In this document: in pieces, positions 63,975-64,000 of the stretch
Numbering within the stretch: position 1 is the stretch's first letter
How the letters are laid out: the number at the start of each line of letters is the position of its first letter
Assembly (NCBI GenBank): GCA_946811185.2
Contig: OX328102.1
Location: forward strand, 10,613,694-10,677,693
Reading direction: 5' to 3'
DNA: 64,000 bases
Origin: Hippopus hippopus
Taxonomy: Eukaryota; Mollusca; Bivalvia; Cardiida; Cardiidae
Position numbers and translations under genes: made by a program
Notes under the pieces: model-generated
Database searches by the model: none
Told to the model about the DNA's origin: nothing
What the model saw: only the letters and a program-made list of their open reading frames with translations

Positions 63975-64000
63975 CTGTAAATATTTGGTGATATTTACCG

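Overview
The window looks like nuclear DNA of a bivalve mollusc. The evidence is an AT-rich, intron-dominated sequence crowded with short palindromic MITEs, tRNA-derived SINEs and elements carrying 158-162 bp tandem cores that resemble the pearl/Helentron-type repeats known from bivalves. I cannot fix the species from sequence alone. No rRNA genes, functional tRNA genes or CRISPR arrays were seen, and nothing looks bacterial.

The only host gene I can support lies on the minus strand. It fills 10005-63974 and runs off both ends of the window. I traced 30 exons with AG acceptors and GT donors. All 29 junctions agree in reading phase, giving 12,043 coding bases (about 4,014 codons) without a stop. 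The product is a giant repetitive protein of roughly ten complete modules of about 350-400 residues plus one partial module. Each module has a hydrophobic/acidic beta-strand-like half, with a GD-x-[ST]G-x-[ILV] motif and a final x-L-x-[VI]DN motif, and a glycine-rich half with ordered landmarks GAGHGG, YGSxYxP, GGS[IV], GGR[IF] and G[TS][VI]Y. It is probably an extracellular or surface beta-solenoid protein. No enzyme domain, signal peptide or membrane anchor is visible here, and I do not recognise a named gene.

Layout from the left: 1-4510 holds a decayed tyrosine-recombinase (DIRS/Ngaro-like) retrotransposon with gag, RT/RNase H, recombinase and SGNH-hydrolase remnants. 5558-9985 is a three-deep nest: a GAGCCATGCTCTGG-type MITE split by a TTAA MITE, which is itself split by a 3,965-bp terminal-inverted-repeat transposon with a 4-bp AGAT target duplication. 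10005-63974 is the giant gene. Its introns hold about 60 copies of one 220-230 bp TTAA MITE with a hairpin of up to 33-nt perfect arms, about a dozen copies of a second TTAA MITE, several other inverted-repeat families, and five tandem-core elements.

The repeats are of interest in their own right. Insertions into insertions give a relative chronology, several MITEs abut and share one TTAA, some copies have lost one arm of the hairpin, and many copies lie within 10-60 bp of splice sites. The gene model rests on splice-site and phase reading by eye. Transcript data and the missing ends would be needed to define the start, the stop and any function.
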